Shown piece by piece: positions 5,850 through 8,821 of a stretch of DNA of 8,821 nt. This DNA is from Anaerolineae bacterium. GTDB taxonomy: Bacteria; Chloroflexota; Anaerolineae; JAFGEY01. Location of the stretch: positions 1-8,821 of the forward strand of contig JAFGEY010000213.1 in assembly GCA_016931365.1 (NCBI GenBank), written 5' to 3'. Positions within the stretch are counted from its first letter, which is position 1. Each line of letters starts with the position of its first letter. The translations under genes and the position numbers were made by a program. The notes beneath the pieces are model-generated. The model had not been told where the DNA came from and searched no databases. It worked only from the letters and a program-made list of their open reading frames with translations.

Positions 5850-6833
5850 ATGACCAGATTAACAACGCCTGAAATCGTCGAGTTGCAAAATCTGTGCCGG
5901 CGCTCGCTGCCAGAACGGTTAGATCAACACGTCTCGCAATTTTCGCTGAGTGAGGACGATCGACATCGCACGCTCTCCTTTGCGCTGACCTGGGACGAGA
6001 AGCGCCGCCCGCGCGTAGAGCGCCTCCAGGTGCGCGGCTATCTGCAAGCGTGGACGGTGTGGAACTTGAACGACGACGCGCAGGTTCGGCGCGACTGGCA
6101 GGTGATGGGCTGGCTTTACGGGTTGGGGTTGCCCGTGCCGCGCGTCTATGCCTCGGGCCAAGATTACATGCTGCTGGAATGCCCCACCGGGCGCAGCGTG
6201 GACTCGTTCAGCGGTGATTGGCAAGAGTTGGTCGCGCCGCAGATCGATGAATTCGCGCGGCTGCTGGCCCAACTGCACCGGCTACAGCCGCCGGAAGGGG
6301 TGCGCCAGGTGCTGCCCCTGATGGAAGCTGAAGCCGAGCTGGATCGCCTGGGCGACATCGCCCGGCAGTGTCTGGATGCGGGATTGGAAGAAACGGTGTC
6401 CGAGTTGAAAGTTTGGTTTGGCGCTGAAGAAAGGGAGGCGTTCCCTCCGTGCGTCCTGTGCGGTGAGGCGATATTCGCCCGCGCCCAGATCGACGCATGG
6501 GGCATCACTCTGCCCTGCTGGCAAGACGCCGCCCGGGGCGATCCGCGCTGGGACGTTGCCCACGCCATCGCCTGGCTGCGCGCCCGCCATGCCGACGACC
6601 TGGCCGAGCGCTTTCTGGAAACGTACCAGGCCCGCGCTGTTAACGCGGCAAACATCGTGCACACGAACACTCTGGACGCCTGGAGCGCGCTGGCCGGCGC
6701 ACAGCATTGGGCGCTCGCCGACTGGCTGCGCGAGCACCAGCCCGAGCATCCGCGAGCCGCCGAACGCAGTATGTGGATCGAACTGACCTGGCGTGCGTTG
6801 ACGCGAATAAACTCAACATATGGGCAAATCTGA
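5850..6833 (+). CDS. APH-fold kinase-like protein with degenerate active site, under T-box control
   Basis: The 327-residue protein has the outline of an aminoglycoside phosphotransferase (APH)-type kinase. GLPVPRVYASG (93-103) followed by YMLLE (106-110) marks the N-lobe to hinge region, LLAQLHRL (138-145) a C-lobe helix, and AARGDPRWDVA (227-237) the segment after the metal-binding site. The catalytic positions are altered. The HGD motif is C204-G205-E206, the Asn expected five residues later is R211, and the metal Asp of the usual IDW is C223 (CW). It is therefore probably a pseudokinase or has a changed chemistry. ATG 5850 is preferred because the earlier in-frame ATG 5823 lies inside the T-box terminator stem. 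No clear ribosome binding site precedes 5850. thrS begins 47 bases after its stop, so both should respond to uncharged tRNA-Thr. ThrB2 homoserine kinases share this fold and make a threonine precursor, but the lost residues argue against that role. Confidence 0.8.
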   Translation: MTRLTTPEIVELQNLCRRSLPERLDQHVSQFSLSEDDRHRTLSFALTWDEKRRPRVERLQVRGYLQAWTVWNLNDDAQVRRDWQVMGWLYGLGLPVPRVYASGQDYMLLECPTGRSVDSFSGDWQELVAPQIDEFARLLAQLHRLQPPEGVRQVLPLMEAEAELDRLGDIARQCLDAGLEETVSELKVWFGAEEREAFPPCVLCGEAIFARAQIDAWGITLPCWQDAARGDPRWDVAHAIAWLRARHADDLAERFLETYQARAVNAANIVHTNTLDAWSALAGAQHWALADWLREHQPEHPRAAERSMWIELTWRALTRINSTYGQI

Positions 6834-6866
6834 AAAAGCCCGACTCAACGACTTGTTTGAAACATA

Positions 6867-6883
6867 AAGGAGATTTAGAAATG
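6867..6883 (+). promoter_or_regulatory. Ribosome binding site fixing the thrS start
   Basis: AAGGAG (6867-6872) is eight bases before ATG 6881. The open frame runs back to 6707, but that part overlaps the kinase-like gene and reads as low-complexity Ala/Arg sequence, so the shorter start is correct. Confidence 0.88.
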
Positions 6884-8635
6884 TCCGAACAAATAGAGAA
6901 TAAATTGGAGCACATCCGCCACTCGGCCTCGCACGTGATGGCCCAGGCGGTGCTCGAGATGTTCCCGGAAGGCAAGATCGCCATCGGCCCGGCCATTGAA
7001 GACGGGTTCTACTATGACTTTGACCTGCCGCGCTCGCTGTCGCTCGATGATCTGGCCCAGATCGAGGCGCGAATGAAAGAAATCATCAAGGGCCGGCACC
7101 CATTTGAGCGTCAGGAGATCAGCCGCGCGCAAGCCCTCGACCTGTTCAAGGATCAGCCCTACAAGCTGGAACTGATCCGCGACCTGCCCGCCGGCGAAGC
7201 GATCTCGATCTACCGCCACGACCGGTTTGTCGACCTCTGTCGCGGGCCGCACGTGGCGCACACGGGCGAGATCAAGGCCAACGCGGTCAAATTGATGTCT
7301 GTGGCGGGAGCCTACTGGCGCGGCGACGAGCGCAACCCGATGTTGCAGCGCATCTATGGCACGGCGTGGGAGAACAAGGTCGAACTCGACGCCTACCTCA
7401 AGAAATTGGCCGAGATCGAAGCGCGCGACCACCGCAAGCTGATCCGCGACCTCGACCTGGTCAGTTTTCACGAAGAAGCGGGCGCTGGCCTGGCCTACTG
7501 GCATCCCAAAGGCGGGCGCATGCGGGTGATCATGGAGGATTACTGGCGCAAGTGTCACTATGAGGGTGGCTACGAGATCGTCTTTACGCCGCACATCGGG
7601 CGCGCGCACCTGTGGGAAACGTCGGGCCATCTCAACTTTTACCGAGATGGCATGTACTCGCCGATGGACATTGAAGGGCAGGAGTATTACCTCAAACCGA
7701 TGAACTGCCCTTTCCATATCATGATCTATAAATCGCGCATGCGTTCCTACCGCGAACTGCCGCTGCGCTGGGCCGAGTTGGGCACGGTTTACCGCTTTGA
7801 ACGTAGCGGAACGCTGCACGGCATGCTGCGCGTGCGCGGCTTTACGCAGGACGACGCGCACATTATTTGCACGCCGGCGCAGATCGAGGACGAAATCCTC
7901 AGCACGCTCGATTTCAGCCTCAACCTGATCCGCGGCTTTGGGTTCAACGACTTTTACGTCGAGTTGAGCGTGCGCGACCCGGCGACGCCGGAAAAATATG
8001 CCGGCGACGACGCCATGTGGGTACAGGCCGAAGCCTCGCTGCTCAAGGCGATCCAGGCGCGCGGCCTGCCCTACAAGCGTATGGAAGGCGAAGCGGTGTT
8101 CTATGGCCCCAAGATCGACATCAAGATCAAGGACGTGCTGGGCCGCATGTGGCAGTGCACGACGATCCAGTTCGATTTCAACCTGCCGGGCCGCTTCGAC
8201 ATGACGTACATCGGCGAAGACGGCCAGGAGCATCGCCCCTACATGGTGCATCGCGCGCTGCTGGGCAGCCTGGAACGCTTTTACGCTCTGCTGGTCGAAC
8301 AGTACGCGGGGGCCTTTCCGGTATGGCTGATGCCGGTGCAGGCGGTGGTCATCCCCATCGCCGACCGGCACATGGACTATGCCGCCCAGGTCGCTGCCGA
8401 GCTCAAAAAGGCCGGCATCCGCGTCGAGGCCGATCTGTCGAGCAGCCGCATGAACGCCAAAATCCGCGAGGCGCAGACGCAGAAAATCCCCTATATGCTC
8501 GTCGTCGGCGACCAGGAGATGGAGGCCGGGCAGGTCAACCTGCGCCTGCGCGACGGTTCGCAGCGCGGCGCGATAGCGGTGGCCGATTTTGTGCACATGG
8601 TCCAAGACGCCGTGCAAGAACGGCGAGTGCTCTAG
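6881..8635 (+). CDS. thrS: Threonine--tRNA ligase lacking the N-terminal TGS domain
   Basis: ThrRS charges tRNA-Thr with threonine in the cytoplasm and hydrolyses mischarged Ser-tRNA-Thr. At 584 residues it is about 60 shorter than the usual bacterial enzyme, and it opens directly in the editing domain. The editing motifs are HSASH (14-18) and CRGPH (120-124). The catalytic core has the zinc ligands C276 (in MNCP), H327 and H457, motif 2 around YRFERSGTLHGMLRVRGF (304-321) and motif 3 HRALLGSLERF (457-467). The anticodon-binding domain is about 480-584, including VGDQEME (542-548). All key residues are present, so it should aminoacylate and edit. The missing part is the small TGS domain, and the upstream frame does not encode one. 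It is second in the T-box-controlled unit and presumably the main target of that switch. Confidence 0.97.
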   Translation: MSEQIENKLEHIRHSASHVMAQAVLEMFPEGKIAIGPAIEDGFYYDFDLPRSLSLDDLAQIEARMKEIIKGRHPFERQEISRAQALDLFKDQPYKLELIRDLPAGEAISIYRHDRFVDLCRGPHVAHTGEIKANAVKLMSVAGAYWRGDERNPMLQRIYGTAWENKVELDAYLKKLAEIEARDHRKLIRDLDLVSFHEEAGAGLAYWHPKGGRMRVIMEDYWRKCHYEGGYEIVFTPHIGRAHLWETSGHLNFYRDGMYSPMDIEGQEYYLKPMNCPFHIMIYKSRMRSYRELPLRWAELGTVYRFERSGTLHGMLRVRGFTQDDAHIICTPAQIEDEILSTLDFSLNLIRGFGFNDFYVELSVRDPATPEKYAGDDAMWVQAEASLLKAIQARGLPYKRMEGEAVFYGPKIDIKIKDVLGRMWQCTTIQFDFNLPGRFDMTYIGEDGQEHRPYMVHRALLGSLERFYALLVEQYAGAFPVWLMPVQAVVIPIADRHMDYAAQVAAELKKAGIRVEADLSSSRMNAKIREAQTQKIPYMLVVGDQEMEAGQVNLRLRDGSQRGAIAVADFVHMVQDAVQERRVL

Positions 8636-8663
8636 CCACCGCCGTGCAATCCGACAAAAAACT

Positions 8664-8692
8664 TTGACAAGTGCTCCCCTTTGCCGTATCAT
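8664..8692 (+). promoter_or_regulatory. Near-consensus promoter before the last gene
   Basis: A perfect TTGACA (8664-8669), a 17-base spacer and TATCAT (8687-8692) put the start near 8699. It lies 29 bases after the thrS stop and upstream of a terminator-like hairpin, so its transcript must pass that hairpin to reach the gene at 8763. Confidence 0.7.
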
Positions 8693-8713
8693 GGAGGCAC
8701 GACTCGGTAAAAG

Positions 8714-8744
8714 AAACCCGGTTTTCATCAAAAACCGGGTTTTT
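8714..8744 (+). terminator. Perfect 12-bp terminator-like hairpin
   Basis: AAACCCGGTTTT (8714-8725) pairs fully with AAAACCGGGTTT (8731-8742) around a CATCA loop, and two more T follow. The A- and T-rich flanks mean it could stop transcription in both directions. It may end the thrS transcript, act as an attenuator for the promoter at 8664-8692, or both. Confidence 0.8.
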
Positions 8745-8762
8745 ATTGGCAAGGAGGAGAGA

Positions 8763-8821
8763 ATGAGTTTCAGGCCCTACGATCACGAGCGCGACAAGGA
8801 TGCCGTCCACCGCATCTGGCA
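8763..8821 (+). CDS. Likely GNAT-family N-acetyltransferase, first 19 codons
   Basis: The frame starts at ATG 8763, five bases after AAGGAGG (8751-8757), and runs off the window. The visible residues, MSFRPYDHERDKDAVHRIW, match the typical first strand and helix of GNAT acetyltransferases, where a RPY-like strand is followed by a D-x-x-AV-x-x-I helix. No acetyl-CoA-binding motif is inside the window, so neither family nor substrate can be confirmed. It has its own promoter and an excellent ribosome binding site. Confidence 0.55.
   Translation, partial: MSFRPYDHERDKDAVHRIW

Noticed and set aside
6707..6880. In-frame upstream extension of thrS that might encode the missing TGS domain
   Set aside because: It overlaps the kinase-like gene, reads as Ala/Arg-rich shadow sequence and lies upstream of a strong ribosome binding site at 6867-6872.
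6875..8752. 625-codon minus-strand frame opposite thrS
   Set aside because: It is the exact antisense of thrS, has a low-complexity His/Asp/Val-rich translation and is explained by GC-rich codon bias.
1..8821. CRISPR array, transposase or insertion sequence, attachment site
   Set aside because: No spaced direct repeats, no transposase-like frame and no duplicated tRNA 3' end were seen. The tRNA-Val region shows no sign of an integrated element.

Overview
The window looks like a piece of chromosome from a Chloroflexota bacterium, probably of the Anaerolineae or a related class. This is inferred from the GC-rich coding DNA, an FtsK with a long Ser/Arg/Thr-rich tail, a lipoprotein with a Thr/Pro linker, a membrane-anchored CHAT-TPR protein and a full-length T-box in front of thrS. 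The phylum is an inference from gene style; no marker gene proves it.

Layout. (1) Bases 1-1482, minus strand: the first 494 codons of ftsK, cut by the window edge just after the Walker A loop. (2) 1483-1697: a divergent promoter region. (3) 1698-5251, plus strand: two translationally coupled genes. The first is an 831-residue CHAT protease-like protein with a transmembrane helix and TPRs, and the second, overlapping it by ATGA, is a 353-residue lipoprotein. (4) 5252-5849: a non-coding-rich stretch holding a possible 29-codon small gene with a good ribosome binding site, then a promoter, tRNA-Val(GAC) and, five bases after the tRNA CCA end, a complete T-box leader. The T-box has Stem I, a specifier loop, Stem III, and a mutually exclusive antiterminator and terminator. 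(5) 5850-8635: a degenerate APH-fold gene followed by thrS. (6) 8636-8821: a near-consensus promoter, a perfect terminator-like hairpin, and the first 19 codons of a likely GNAT acetyltransferase.

How it works together. The T-box can be folded by hand with its specifier loop reading ACC (Thr), so the kinase-like gene and thrS should be switched on when uncharged tRNA-Thr accumulates. The only promoter seen for this unit is the one in front of tRNA-Val, so the tRNA and the riboswitch appear to be made as one transcript. This is the most unusual arrangement in the window. The gene placed first under T-box control has lost the key catalytic residues of its kinase fold.

The CHAT protein and the lipoprotein form a second, separate two-gene unit. 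It is predicted to put a caspase-like domain in the cytoplasm, with a sensor/TPR domain and a lipoprotein on the outer face of the membrane. Its role is unknown.
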